From positions 1-40,749 of the forward strand of contig JBCBZK010000013.1 in the NCBI GenBank assembly GCA_039815365.1: a DNA stretch of 40,749 bases, in the 5' to 3' direction. This stretch comes from CALBPI01 sp039815365. GTDB lineage: Bacteria; Pseudomonadota; Gammaproteobacteria; Steroidobacterales; Woeseiaceae. The translations under genes and the position numbers were made by a program. The notes below the pieces were generated by a model. The model was not told where the DNA came from and did not search any database. It saw only the letters and a list, made by a program, of their open reading frames with translations. Shown here in pieces: positions 32,180 to 40,749 of the stretch; position 1 is the first letter of the stretch; every line of letters starts with the position of its first letter.

Positions 32180-33805
32180 TCAATACGTCGGGTCGTACAT
32201 GTACTCAGCGATCATGTCGCGAAGATTGGCGGGCGGTGCACTCATCGATGCCGTGCCGTCGGAGAACGCGCGTTCAGCAACAGACACAGCAATGTCGAGC
32301 GAAATTTCACGGATCCGGGTCAATGGCGGATACAACGTACCATCGGCAAGATCCTCGTCCTTGATCAGATTCGCAAGACAACGAGCAGCCTCGAGGAACA
32401 TGACATCCGTGACGCGTGATGCACCCACCGCAACCGCGCCCAGACCAATGCCGGGGAAAATATAGGCGTTGTTGCCCTGCCCCGGCCAATGCGTTTTCCC
32501 GCCGAATTTCACTGGCGCAAACGGACTGCCGCTTGCGAACAGTGCTTGGCCATTACTCCACCGGTATGCCTGCTCGGCGGTGCACTCCGCACGCGACGTG
32601 GGGTTGGACAACGCAAAAATAACCGGCCGCTGATTGATGTCGGCCATTTTGCCAACGACTTCTTGCGTGAATGTGCCAGGCGAACCGGTAGCACCGATTA
32701 ACGCATGAGGCTCAAACGCATCAAGGCCTTCCAGGAAACTCATTTCCGGCTCGTCCGGCGCGAACCGTGCCAGCGCCGCACCTTTGCCCGATGCGCCTGC
32801 CTGAGTCAGAACACCAGCGCGCCCAACAAAGCGGATACGACGACACGCCTCGGCTTCGCTCAATCCCTCGTCCATCATCGACGAGACCAGCAGGTCTGCA
32901 ATGCCTGTTGCCGCTGAGCCATGCCCGAGGAACATCACACGCATATCGGCCAACGCAATGCCGGTGACCCGCGTTGACGCGATGATCCCAGCGAGCGCAA
33001 CGGATGCCGTACCTTGGATATCATCGTTAAAGCAGAGCACCTGATCGCGGTAGCGATCGAGAAACAACTGTGCGTTCGGCGTCGCAAAGTCCTCAAACTG
33101 AATAAGCGCTTTGGGGAAACGCTGCTGGACGCCCTGAATGAATTCGTCAATCAACGCCTCGTAGGCGTCACCACGGACCCGGCCACGCGGAATACCGAGA
33201 TACACAGGATCATTGCGCAGTGTTTCGTTATCGGTGCCTACATCGATCACAACCGGCAACGTCTGCTCCGGCCGAATACCGGCGCAAGCGGTGTAGAGTG
33301 CAAGCTTGCCAATCGAAATCCCCATACCATTGCTACCGAGATCGCCGAGACCTAGCACGCGCTCGCCATCGGTCACGACGATCACACGGACGTCGTCCTC
33401 GGGCCAGTTAGCCAACAGTTTGTCGACATCGCCAGCATCATCAATTGACACATACAGTCCGCGCGAATCGCGGAAGATATTGGCGAACTCTTTGCACGCC
33501 TCGCCGACCGTAGGCGTGTAAATCAACGGCATGATTTCTTCGATGTGCTCAACGACGAGCTTGAAGAACAACGGTTCGCTGCGCACCTGCAGCGCCCGTA
33601 GCGCGATGTAACGCTCGATGTCGTATGCCTTGCGCCGAATGTTGCTCAGGATGCGATTGAGTTGCTGCTGTTGAGTGTTAATACTCGGCGGCAGCAAGCC
33701 GCGAAGACCGAGTGCATCTCGCTCTTCCATCGTGAATGCCGTTGACTTGTTGCGCGTTGCGTCGCGGAGTAAATCCACGCCGCGTGGCTGACTTTTATCG
33801 CTCAT
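32180..33805 (-). CDS. maeA: NAD-dependent malic enzyme
   Basis: A 541-residue large-type malic enzyme that oxidatively decarboxylates malate to pyruvate. Visible blocks are the substrate-site LIYTPTVGEAC, the metal-binding FNDDIQGTASVALAGI, the nucleotide-binding FLGHGSAATGIADLLV (a GxGxxx(A/G) variant) and the GTDNETLRNDPVYLG segment typical of the malic enzymes of mitochondria and E. coli MaeA. NAD preference is inferred from family. It starts 4 bp before the end of the downstream-strand neighbour at 33802, so it is coupled with the acyltransferase gene. Pyruvate supply would connect it to central carbon flow through the 2-oxoacid oxidoreductase nearby. Confidence 0.93.
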   Translation of the reverse strand: MSDKSQPRGVDLLRDATRNKSTAFTMEERDALGLRGLLPPSINTQQQQLNRILSNIRRKAYDIERYIALRALQVRSEPLFFKLVVEHIEEIMPLIYTPTVGEACKEFANIFRDSRGLYVSIDDAGDVDKLLANWPEDDVRVIVVTDGERVLGLGDLGSNGMGISIGKLALYTACAGIRPEQTLPVVIDVGTDNETLRNDPVYLGIPRGRVRGDAYEALIDEFIQGVQQRFPKALIQFEDFATPNAQLFLDRYRDQVLCFNDDIQGTASVALAGIIASTRVTGIALADMRVMFLGHGSAATGIADLLVSSMMDEGLSEAEACRRIRFVGRAGVLTQAGASGKGAALARFAPDEPEMSFLEGLDAFEPHALIGATGSPGTFTQEVVGKMADINQRPVIFALSNPTSRAECTAEQAYRWSNGQALFASGSPFAPVKFGGKTHWPGQGNNAYIFPGIGLGAVAVGASRVTDVMFLEAARCLANLIKDEDLADGTLYPPLTRIREISLDIAVSVAERAFSDGTASMSAPPANLRDMIAEYMYDPTY

Positions 33806-34740
33806 AGTGACTCATCCCTGGCCTTGTCGTCGCTGCCAATCGCATCGGCGTGTAGCGCCTCTAACTCTTCGAATCGTCGGTCTTTCGCGGCCCACAAATC
33901 TGCGAGCCACTGGTGGAAGCGTGCACGGAATTCGCGATCGTTAGTGTAGTCGCCCTCTCGCATCCACGGCTCAATCGGTATTTCGCGGACATCCACAATG
34001 ACGTGTTTCAAACGGCGCGTGCACAGCTCCCAAAAACTCTTCGCACCACCAGGATAAACGACGGTCACATCCAGCATTGAACTGAACTGCTCACCCATCA
34101 CAGACAACGCAAACGCAATGCCGCCGGCGCGAGGCGGCAATAGATGCGTGTACTTACTTTGGCGCCTGGCATGTTTCTCTGGTGTAAAGCGTGTGCCTTC
34201 GACAAAGTTGATCACCGACGTAGGCACTTCGCTGAAGCGCTCACACGACCGGCGTGTCGACTCGAGATCCTGGCCTTTTCGTTCTGGATGCTTCTTGAGA
34301 TACGACTTGGAATAGCGTTTCATGAACGGCATATCCATCGCCCACCATGCCAAGCCAAGAAACGGCACCCAGATCAGTTGGCTTTTGATGAAAAATTTCA
34401 GAAAAGGGATCTTACGATTCAACGCATACTGCAACACGATGATGTCGACCCAGGATTGGTGATTGGCGAGCACGAGATACCAATCATTGCGGCGCAGCGC
34501 ATCTACACCGGTAACGTGCCACTGTGTGTCCTGAGTGACGTCTTGCAGAATCCCGTTAACAGTAATCCAGTTCTCGCCACAGGCAATCAGAATGCGTGAC
34601 GTAAGCCGCCGCACGGCAGCAAACGGTAAAATCAATCGCACAATGGCAAACACCATGATCGGTATGAACCAGAACACGATGTTCAGGACGATAAGGACAA
34701 GGATCAGCGCGCCGGACAGTTTACGTAACATACTGGCCAT
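33802..34740 (-). CDS. PlsC-like acyltransferase (YihG type)
   Basis: A 312-residue membrane-associated 1-acylglycerol-3-phosphate O-acyltransferase family protein. An N-terminal membrane segment (about 8-38) is followed by the catalytic HX4D motif NHQSWVD (H94, D99) and the acceptor-binding block NFVEGTRFT. The sequence between (LKFFIKSQLIWVPFLGLAWW) resembles E. coli YihG. It probably makes or remodels phosphatidic acid with particular acyl chains. It is the first gene of the pair with maeA; the 146-bp gap to the divergent OMP gene carries the direct repeat at 34804-34820. Confidence 0.88.
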   Translation of the reverse strand: MASMLRKLSGALILVLIVLNIVFWFIPIMVFAIVRLILPFAAVRRLTSRILIACGENWITVNGILQDVTQDTQWHVTGVDALRRNDWYLVLANHQSWVDIIVLQYALNRKIPFLKFFIKSQLIWVPFLGLAWWAMDMPFMKRYSKSYLKKHPERKGQDLESTRRSCERFSEVPTSVINFVEGTRFTPEKHARRQSKYTHLLPPRAGGIAFALSVMGEQFSSMLDVTVVYPGGAKSFWELCTRRLKHVIVDVREIPIEPWMREGDYTNDREFRARFHQWLADLWAAKDRRFEELEALHADAIGSDDKARDESL

Positions 34741-34803
34741 AAACCTGTTTTCGAAGTGCGGGTATTATGCCGTACCCGTGCCCCAAAAGTCGCTCGCTTT
34801 GTC

Positions 34804-34820
34804 TTCAGGTTGGGTTCAGG
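34804..34820 (+). promoter_or_regulatory. 11-bp-phased direct repeat, possible response-regulator box
   Basis: TTCAGG occurs at 34804-34809 and 34815-34820, so the copies are one helical turn (11 bp) apart on the same face. That is the layout bound by OmpR/PhoB-family dimers. It lies about 67 bp upstream of the beta-barrel gene start. No regulator gene is adjacent. Confidence 0.4.
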
Positions 34821-34886
34821 CGCACCCACTAAGATCATCTCCAACGTCGGCGATCACGTCGATTCCGGCCATTATGGAGAAAGATC

Positions 34887-35489
34887 ATGCCCCACCGCCC
34901 CTTAATCGCGCTCACACTGACAGCTTTGTCCGTTGGCGCCTATGCCGATCATCGCGACAATGCGCTTAGTTATGATGTTCTTGAATATCGCTACCAGGAG
35001 TCAGAACTTGACGCTGGTGCGTTCGATATTGATGGCGATGGTTACGTACTTGCCGGATCGGTAGAAATCTCTAACGCGCTGCACGTCTTTGCAGGGTTCG
35101 ACAAGCTCACGTTCGACGACAATGTCGAACTTAAGACAACATCCCTTGGTATCGGCTGGGCATTCGACCTCAGTGCGCGAACCGACATTGTGCTGCGCGC
35201 CGGTATCGTTGACGCCGAGTTCAACACGCCAACGTTCACCGCGGACGATTTTTTCGTCGACCCTAGCGAAGATGGCGTGTTGTTTTCCGCCGGCGTGCGC
35301 AGTTTCGTCCGCGATGACATAGAGCTGTATGCCTCGCTCAACCGCTTCCAGTTTGAGGAATTTGACGACGAAGAATCAGTGCTTGCCGGGCTGGATTTCT
35401 ACTTTAGCGACAGCTTTGCGATTGGCCCTGCGATTCATTGGGTAGAAGACACCACGACATGGTCAATCGGCGGCAAATTCTATTTTTAG
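34887..35489 (+). CDS. Outer-membrane beta-barrel protein, unknown function
   Basis: A 200-residue protein with a signal peptide (LIALTLTALSVGAYA) and alternating amphipathic strands (LHVFAGFDKLTF, TTSLGIGWAFDL, DIVLRAGIVDAEF, VLAGLDFYFSDSFAIGPAIH), ending in the aromatic KFYF expected of an outer-membrane barrel, probably of eight strands. Extracellular loops are acidic. TATGGAGAAAG precedes the ATG. I do not recognise a specific family. It is convergent with korB, with only 5 bp between the stops. Confidence 0.8.
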   Translation: MPHRPLIALTLTALSVGAYADHRDNALSYDVLEYRYQESELDAGAFDIDGDGYVLAGSVEISNALHVFAGFDKLTFDDNVELKTTSLGIGWAFDLSARTDIVLRAGIVDAEFNTPTFTADDFFVDPSEDGVLFSAGVRSFVRDDIELYASLNRFQFEEFDDEESVLAGLDFYFSDSFAIGPAIHWVEDTTTWSIGGKFYF

Positions 35490-35494
35490 CCGCC

Positions 35495-36550
35495 TTAGCG
35501 CCACGCTGCCTGAATCTGGTCTAACGCCTGTTGGCCCGGATTCAGTGCAGCGACATCAAGATCGCGCAAAGGCGTTTTCGTTGTACCAGCCACCGCGTGC
35601 ATGTCACCTGGGGCCTCGTCGATGAACAACAGTCCCGTGACAATTTCGCCAGCGGCGTTGTGCCGTTGAATGTACTCAATCGCCGACCCGCGCTCACTAG
35701 GGTCGTAGCTGGCATCTACCTTGCGCAAACGCACTTCGCTACCATCATGCAAAGCGACCGGAACCGACTCACCAGCCGCGTAGTCGGCAACAATTTCTGA
35801 TTGTGGCGCAACGTAGTCGGCTGCCATCACCTGACGCACGTGTTCACGGCTCCACGAATAACTTTTGGTCGATCCTTCATGATCATTAAACGTCACGCAC
35901 GGACTGATGATATCGATGATCGCAAAGCCGTTGTGCTTCAGGGCAGCTTTGATCAGTGGCACAAGTTGCGCTTTGTCGCCGGAAAAACTGCGCGCAACAA
36001 AAGTCGCGCCCAAGGCCAACGCAACGGATACAGGATCAATCGGCGGCTGCTGATTAGCGGCGCCTTTTTTGGCTTTGCTGCCAAGATCCGCTGACGCAGA
36101 GAACTGCCCTTTCGTCAGCCCGTACACGCCATTGTTCTCGATCAGATACGTCATATTCAGATTACGACGGATCACGTGTGCAAACTGCCCCATACCAATA
36201 GACAGCGAATCGCCATCGCCGGAAATACCAAGGTAGGTCAGATCACGATTTGCTGCATTGGCGCCTGTCGTCACCGATGGCATCCGCCCGTGCACTGAGT
36301 TGAACCCATGTGAACCACTCATGAAGTATGCCGGTGTTTTCGACGAGCAACCGATACCGCTCATTTTGGCCAAACCATGCGGCTCGATCTCAAGCTCAAA
36401 CGCCGCTTGGACGATCGCGCCGGTGACTGAGTCATGCCCGCAACCCGCGCACAGCGTTGAGACCACGCCTTCGTAATCCCTGAACGTCAGCCCGTGCCGG
36501 TTTTTCGGTAATTTCGGGTGGGCAATTTTAGGTTTCGCAAGATAGCTCAT
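35495..36550 (-). CDS. korB: 2-oxoacid:ferredoxin oxidoreductase, beta subunit
   Basis: A 351-residue thiamine-pyrophosphate subunit of a 2-oxoacid (probably 2-oxoglutarate) ferredoxin oxidoreductase. The TPP motif spans GDGDSLSIGMGQF to ENNGVYGLTKGQ; the [4Fe-4S] ligands are Cys in CAGCGHD, in GIGCSSKT and in SPCVTFND. I start at the ATG at 36550 (MSYLAKPKIAHPKLP), 7 bp after the korA stop, and reject 27 upstream codons that overlap korA. It forms the catalytic pair with the alpha subunit. The substrate is inferred from KorAB-like sequence. Confidence 0.9.
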   Translation of the reverse strand: MSYLAKPKIAHPKLPKNRHGLTFRDYEGVVSTLCAGCGHDSVTGAIVQAAFELEIEPHGLAKMSGIGCSSKTPAYFMSGSHGFNSVHGRMPSVTTGANAANRDLTYLGISGDGDSLSIGMGQFAHVIRRNLNMTYLIENNGVYGLTKGQFSASADLGSKAKKGAANQQPPIDPVSVALALGATFVARSFSGDKAQLVPLIKAALKHNGFAIIDIISPCVTFNDHEGSTKSYSWSREHVRQVMAADYVAPQSEIVADYAAGESVPVALHDGSEVRLRKVDASYDPSERGSAIEYIQRHNAAGEIVTGLLFIDEAPGDMHAVAGTTKTPLRDLDVAALNPGQQALDQIQAAWR

Positions 36551-36557
36551 AGTAATC

Positions 36558-38375
36558 CTAGGCCGCTCGGCCTTTTTGCATCTCTCCGGCAATCGGCAGT
36601 GCGACGCTGGCTGCCGTGATCGGCGAGCCATCGTAGTGCAACACAGGTTTCAACACGTTCCCGGCAACGCCAAGATCGTTGATGAGCATGCTGCGCAATT
36701 GCGCATCGCGATTTTGCTCAACAACGAAAACAGTATCGAATCGCTCGATAAAGCTACGAACGTCTTCATGAAACGGAAACGCCCGTACACGCAAGTAGTC
36801 AACGACATAGCCGTCAGCCGCCAGGCGCGCAATCGCCTCGCGCACCGCGCCATCCGAGCTGCCAAAGGCAATCACGCCAGCGCTGGCGAACCGCTGCTTA
36901 TGCTCAATGGGCTCAGGCAAAACGCCGCGCGCTGTTTCCCATTTGAGTAACAGGCGATCGACGACGTCTTTGTATTCTGCCGAATCCTCTGTGTAGCCAC
37001 CAAACCGGTTATGACCCGAACCGCGCGTAAAGTAGGCACCTTTCGCACTCTGACCCGGTAGCGTTCGGTAAGGAATGCCGTCACCGTCGCTGTCCATATA
37101 CCGATAGAAGTGTTCGACCTTTTCCAGTGCCGCGGCGTCCAGCACTTTGCCGCGATCGGGTTGATAGTCTTCGCGCGCCTTGAGCTCAGGTACCATCCAA
37201 TCGTTCATGCCGATATCAAGGTCTGACATCACAATGACCGGGGTTTGTAACGACTCGGCAGCATCGAAAGCCTCGATCGCCATGTCATAGCACTCGGCCG
37301 GGTCACTGGGGATCAACAACACATGGCGCGTGTCGCCATGTGATGCGTAAGCGCAGGCCATCAGATCGCTTTGCTGCGTGCGCGTCGGCATACCTGTTGA
37401 AGGCCCCGTGCGTTGCACATCAAACAGCACAGAGGGCACTTCGGCGAAATAGGCGAAACCGAGAAACTCGCTCATCAACGAAATACCCGGTCCACTGGTC
37501 GGGGTGAACGAGCGCGCACCCATCCACGAAGCACCAAGCACCATGCCAATGGCCGCGAGTTCATCTTCAGCCTGCACGATGCAGTAGTTGTTTTCACCGG
37601 TTTCGGGGTCAACGCGCAACTGCGCACAGAATTTACTGAATGCATCCATCAATGATGTTGACGGTGTAATGGGATACCAGGCACCCACTGTTGCGCCGGC
37701 ATAAACGCAGCCAAGACCTGCCGCCGTGTTGCCATCAACAAGAATATGCCCCGCCGTGCTGTCCATCGTCTCCACTTTGGCGGGTAGCGGGCAATCGTAA
37801 TGCGCTGACGCGTAATCGTAACCGAGGCGAATAGCTTCTAGATTCGAGTCAACAAGCGCTGGTTTACTGGCGTATGTTTCGCGTAGCAGTGCATCGATGA
37901 TATCGAGATCCATGTCCAGTAAGGCAGCCAAAACGCCGACGTAGCAAATGTTTTTCATCAAGACGCGTGCACGTGCGCCATCGAAATGGTCGTTACACAT
38001 CTGCGACAGCGGCACACCGATGATCGTCACGTCATCACGTGCCAACTGACGGCTGCGTGGCCACGTGCTGTCATAGATAAGCCAGCCGCCAGGTCGAACG
38101 TTGGCAAGATCCTTCTCGTACGTCTGAACGTTCATCGCAACCATGACATCCACGTGACCCGATGCGGCGAGATAGCCATCCTTCGTCGCACGGATTTCAT
38201 ACCATGTTGGTAACCCCTGGATATTCGACGGGAAGAAGTTCTTACCGCATACCGGTATCCCCATCCGGAACAGTGCTTTGAGCAAAAGGCCGTTCGCGCT
38301 CGCCGAGCCGCTGCCGTTAACGGTACCGATGCGCACAGTCAAATCGTTGACCGAAGTCAGAGTCGTTGTACTCAT
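36558..38375 (-). CDS. korA: 2-oxoacid:ferredoxin oxidoreductase, fused gamma-alpha subunit
   Basis: A 605-residue protein with the gamma domain first (about 10-190; GTVNGSGSASANGLLLKALF) and then the alpha pyrimidine-binding domain (from about 215; GATVGAWYPITPSTSLMDAF, PTSGPGISLMSEFLGF). This order and the YPITPST motif are typical of KorA. With KorB it oxidises or reductively forms 2-oxoacids using ferredoxin. It lies 3 bp after the GltD-like gene, which suggests that flavoprotein feeds or drains electrons. The direction in vivo (oxidative TCA, reductive TCA) cannot be told from here. Confidence 0.92.
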   Translation of the reverse strand: MSTTTLTSVNDLTVRIGTVNGSGSASANGLLLKALFRMGIPVCGKNFFPSNIQGLPTWYEIRATKDGYLAASGHVDVMVAMNVQTYEKDLANVRPGGWLIYDSTWPRSRQLARDDVTIIGVPLSQMCNDHFDGARARVLMKNICYVGVLAALLDMDLDIIDALLRETYASKPALVDSNLEAIRLGYDYASAHYDCPLPAKVETMDSTAGHILVDGNTAAGLGCVYAGATVGAWYPITPSTSLMDAFSKFCAQLRVDPETGENNYCIVQAEDELAAIGMVLGASWMGARSFTPTSGPGISLMSEFLGFAYFAEVPSVLFDVQRTGPSTGMPTRTQQSDLMACAYASHGDTRHVLLIPSDPAECYDMAIEAFDAAESLQTPVIVMSDLDIGMNDWMVPELKAREDYQPDRGKVLDAAALEKVEHFYRYMDSDGDGIPYRTLPGQSAKGAYFTRGSGHNRFGGYTEDSAEYKDVVDRLLLKWETARGVLPEPIEHKQRFASAGVIAFGSSDGAVREAIARLAADGYVVDYLRVRAFPFHEDVRSFIERFDTVFVVEQNRDAQLRSMLINDLGVAGNVLKPVLHYDGSPITAASVALPIAGEMQKGRAA

Positions 38376-38378
38376 TGT

Positions 38379-40238
38379 TTAGCCTGTTTTTCTTACAACG
38401 CGCGGTTCCGGCGGTGTTAACGTCCCTGCGTAAGGCAGCAACACCCGTGACTTTTGCATGTCCCATGCGCCTGTCGGACAACGCTCTGCGCACAAACCGC
38501 AATGCACGCACAAATCTTCGTCCTTGACCATCACACGTCCGGTCTGCGGCAAATCCTCTGACACATACAGAGGCTCACTAAGGTTTTCGGAAGGTGCGGA
38601 CAACCGCAGCCGGAGTTCGTCCTCCGGACCGTTCGCGGTCATGGTCAGCCAACTGGTCGGGCAGATGTCGATACAGGCATCGCATTCGATACAGGTGCTC
38701 GCATTGAACACCGTCTGCACATCGCAGTTCAAACATCGTTCCACTTCTTCGAGCGTCTGCTGCTCGGTGAAACCCAGCTCCACTTCAATGTCGAGTTTCT
38801 TGAAACGCTCTTTCAATCCGACGTGAGGCATCAGGCGACGCTCCGCGTTGTCATAATTGTTGGAGTAGCTCCATTCATGGATACCCATTTTTTGTGCGTC
38901 GAGCTGCAAGGTCGAATGTGGTCGCTCGTTGATATCCAAGCCCTGGCAGTACTGGTGCATCGAAATGGCTGCGGCATGACCGTGCGCAACACCCCAGATA
39001 ATGTTCTTGGGACCGAACGCCGCGTCACCACCGAAAAAGACACCGTCGCGACTACACATCATTGTGTCCTCGCTCACCTCGGGGCAGTCCCATTGATTGA
39101 AATCAATGCCAATGTCTTTCTCGATCCAGTCAAAGGCGTTTTCCTGGCCGATCGCCAAGATGACATCATCGCAGGCAATGAACACTTCGCCATCAACATG
39201 GGTGTCGGTAATGCGTCCGTCCTCATCGATGTCGTAGCGCATTTCATCAAACAGCATGCCGGTGAGCTTGCCGTTCTCAATGACGAAGGACTTCGGGGAG
39301 TGATTGACGATAATTTCAACATTCTCCTCCTCTGCGTCTTCGAGCTCCCAATCCGACGCTTTGAAGAACTCACGCGGTTTACGAGCCATCACTTTCACTT
39401 CGCTCGCGCCGAGGCGCAGCGATGACCGACAGCAGTCCATCGCTGTGTTGCCAACGCCGATGATCAGCACACGCTTGCCAATGTCTTTAGTGTGCTCAAA
39501 GGCCACTGACTCTAACCACTGAATACCGATATGGATCCGGTCCGATGCGTCACGACCTGGCAGTGTTAATTCCTTGCCCTTAGGCGCACCAGTGCCGACG
39601 AACACTGCGTCGTAGCGCTCCTCATCGAGCAACGTTTTCATGGATGTGACAGGGTGCTCGTAGTGCACCTTCACACCCATGTTCAGAATATTGTCAATTT
39701 CCTCGTCGAGAACGGTTGGCGGCAATCTGAATTGCGGAATATTGGTCCGCATCAATCCGCCCGGCTTCGCATGAGCCTCGAAAATATCAATTTCGTAGCC
39801 GAGCGGCGCAAGATCGTTGGCAACCGTGAGCGACGCACAACCAGCGCCAATCAGGGCCACACGTTTTCCGTTACCTTGCTCGGGCGCTTTCGGCAATCGG
39901 TCGCTGATATCCGATTTATGATCGGCGGCGACGCGCTTTAGCCGACAAATGGCGACAGGTTTGTCTTCAACCCGCCCGCGACGACATGCCGGTTCGCACG
40001 GACGGTCGCAGACACGACCAAGAATGCCCGGAAAAACATTGGATTGGCGGTTTGCCATGTAGGCGTCGGTGAACCGGCCTTGCGCAATCAGGCGAATATA
40101 GTGCGGCACGTCGGTGTGCGCCGGACACGCCCACTGACAATCTACGACCCGATGAAAATAATCCGGGTCTTTCGTATCGGTTGGATTCATATCGCTTTCG
40201 CGCCACACCGGCAGACCAATATGGCGACGTCCCCACAT
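38379..40238 (-). CDS. GltD-like NAD(P)H/FAD oxidoreductase with N- and C-terminal Fe-S domains
   Basis: A 619-residue flavoprotein related to the glutamate synthase small subunit. An N-terminal Fe-S domain (CQWACPAHTDVP, CDRPCEPACRRG) is followed by FAD binding (ALIGAGCASLTVA), NAD(P) binding (VLIIGVGNTAMDCCRSSLRL) and the second FAD block (GVFFGGDAAFGP). Two C-terminal [4Fe-4S] motifs, CIECDACIDICP and CVHCGLCAERCP, make it an extended type rather than plain GltD. It leads the tight run with korA and korB and probably links NAD(P)H with ferredoxin for that enzyme. The start at 40238 is used; ATG at 40190 is an alternative. No gltB is nearby, so glutamate synthase activity is unlikely. Confidence 0.88.
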   Translation of the reverse strand: MWGRRHIGLPVWRESDMNPTDTKDPDYFHRVVDCQWACPAHTDVPHYIRLIAQGRFTDAYMANRQSNVFPGILGRVCDRPCEPACRRGRVEDKPVAICRLKRVAADHKSDISDRLPKAPEQGNGKRVALIGAGCASLTVANDLAPLGYEIDIFEAHAKPGGLMRTNIPQFRLPPTVLDEEIDNILNMGVKVHYEHPVTSMKTLLDEERYDAVFVGTGAPKGKELTLPGRDASDRIHIGIQWLESVAFEHTKDIGKRVLIIGVGNTAMDCCRSSLRLGASEVKVMARKPREFFKASDWELEDAEEENVEIIVNHSPKSFVIENGKLTGMLFDEMRYDIDEDGRITDTHVDGEVFIACDDVILAIGQENAFDWIEKDIGIDFNQWDCPEVSEDTMMCSRDGVFFGGDAAFGPKNIIWGVAHGHAAAISMHQYCQGLDINERPHSTLQLDAQKMGIHEWSYSNNYDNAERRLMPHVGLKERFKKLDIEVELGFTEQQTLEEVERCLNCDVQTVFNASTCIECDACIDICPTSWLTMTANGPEDELRLRLSAPSENLSEPLYVSEDLPQTGRVMVKDEDLCVHCGLCAERCPTGAWDMQKSRVLLPYAGTLTPPEPRVVRKTG

Positions 40239-40618
40239 CGCTGATTGTTGTCCTGTCTCGGAGCTTACTCCGGCGTGCTTGCCGTGGAAACTATTTTTTA
40301 CCGACTAGCGTTGTGTATTGCAGACCAACGCGACGCCGTGCGTCTGATCGATGACATTAGCGCCGTCCCATGCTAGCGAGACGCGATCGACGCGTTCTAC
40401 GCCAACGTCGCGCGCGACGGCGTGCTCGTCGCCTGGAAGCGCTCGCAGTACCAACTCGTCAGGTCGGAGCCGGTGCTCTTGCAGGGCGCCGCGTCGTTCG
40501 CGGAGACGCCGCAGCTCGCGACGCGTTTGACTGCTCGCGACGACGTTGCTCTCTTCTGTTTGCTGACGCCGTTCAACGAATCCACGTCCTGCACGGCCAT
40601 CTGCGTCGCCAGCTTCCA
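40239..40618. other. Unassigned GC-rich sequence, probably foreign in part
   Basis: This is the upstream flank of the GltD-like gene, but from about 40380 the G+C rises and the sequence is open both on plus (reading DAIDAFYANVARDGVLVAW) and on minus (ending at a TAG near 40397), with G/C-rich third positions in both. Neither reading matches a family I know. It is directly joined to 16S rRNA sequence at about 40618/40619, so at least the last part is probably a chimeric insert. No promoter is evident. Confidence 0.35.
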
Positions 40619-40749
40619 GCTGCGTCAGGGTTGCCCCCATTGCGCAAGAGTCCCCACTGCTGCCTCCCGTAGGAGTCTGGACCGTGTCTCAGTTCCAGTG
40701 TGACTGGTCGTCCTCTCAAACCAGCTACTGATCGTCGCCTTGGTAGGCC
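40619..40749 (-). rRNA. 16S rRNA gene fragment
   Basis: The minus strand contains the conserved segment around E. coli positions 270-400: GGCCTACCAAGGCGACGATC, then CACACTGGAACTGAGACACG, then ACTCCTACGGGAGGCAGCAG (the universal 338/341 priming region) and GCGCAATGGGGGCAACCCTG followed by ACGCAGC. It then leaves 16S: the expected continuation of the gene is replaced by unrelated sequence at about 40618. The variant GACTCTTGCGCAATGGGGG is not the usual gammaproteobacterial form (AATATTGGACAATGGGC or similar), so it may come from another phylum. Confidence 0.92.

Noticed and set aside
38379..40238. Glutamate synthase small subunit GltD
   Set aside because: The extra C-terminal Fe-S motifs, no gltB nearby and the 3-bp link to korA argue for a different electron-transfer role.

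Overview
The window looks like a contig from a gammaproteobacterium, probably free-living, assembled from a metagenome or an amplified single cell. The evidence is a diderm gene set (two LpxL-type acyltransferases, KdkA, two heptosyltransferases, HldD), GlnE, KefB/C, CnoX, a DUF3187 protein and a TIGR04211-type SH3 protein, tightly packed with many 4-bp stop/start overlaps and moderately high G+C. Both ends look chimeric. At the left edge a truncated HtpX runs in frame into the C-terminal part of a sulfatase. At the right edge a fragment of 16S rRNA gene, not typical of gammaproteobacteria, is joined to GC-rich sequence.

Layout. 1-1075: HtpX/sulfatase junction (minus). 1.2-7.1 kb: LPS lipid A and inner-core genes, namely two tandem late acyltransferases, KdkA, a WaaC-like heptosyltransferase, WaaF, HldD and a small CHCC zinc protein. 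7.1-10 kb: glnE. 10.0-10.5 kb: a gap holding an unlisted 41-codon membrane-protein ORF and a long terminator-like stem. 10.5-15.2 kb (minus): flavodoxin-like protein, GGDEF/EAL phosphodiesterase, SH3 membrane protein and PBP4/DacB. 15.2-18.7 kb (plus): DUF3187 protein, secreted fasciclin protein, ECF sigma factor and RskA-type anti-sigma. 18.7-22.4 kb: a transglutaminase-like/TPR lipoprotein and a PAS-PAS-AAA-Fis sigma-54 activator, divergent from a sigma-54 promoter that drives a 94-aa exported protein and a strongly structured RNA. 22.4-24.7 kb: CnoX-type thioredoxin, an unknown periplasmic protein and a DLH-fold lipoprotein lacking catalytic residues. 24.8-30 kb: exported TPR-CHAT caspase-like protease, small unknown protein, ECF sigma factor and membrane anti-sigma. 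30-35.5 kb: KefB/C antiporter, GIY-YIG protein, malic enzyme, acyltransferase and beta-barrel protein. 35.5-40.2 kb (minus): a GltD-like Fe-S flavoprotein with 2-oxoacid:ferredoxin oxidoreductase alpha and beta subunits.

Two loci stand out. (1) At 21.7-22.4 kb there is a complete sigma-54 architecture: a 14-bp inverted repeat, a perfect IHF consensus and a GG-N10-GC promoter. Downstream, three hairpins show pyrimidine loops, two of them sharing the same C7T5 tract on unrelated stems, and a terminator ends the array. This suggests a sigma-54-controlled small RNA or 3'UTR that acts through repeated C-rich loops. (2) At 24.8-30 kb, TPR-CHAT protease + small protein + ECF sigma + anti-sigma recall the protease/sigma output of type III-E CRISPR (Craspase), but without CRISPR and with an apparently periplasmic protease. 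It could be a proteolytically triggered envelope sigma switch.
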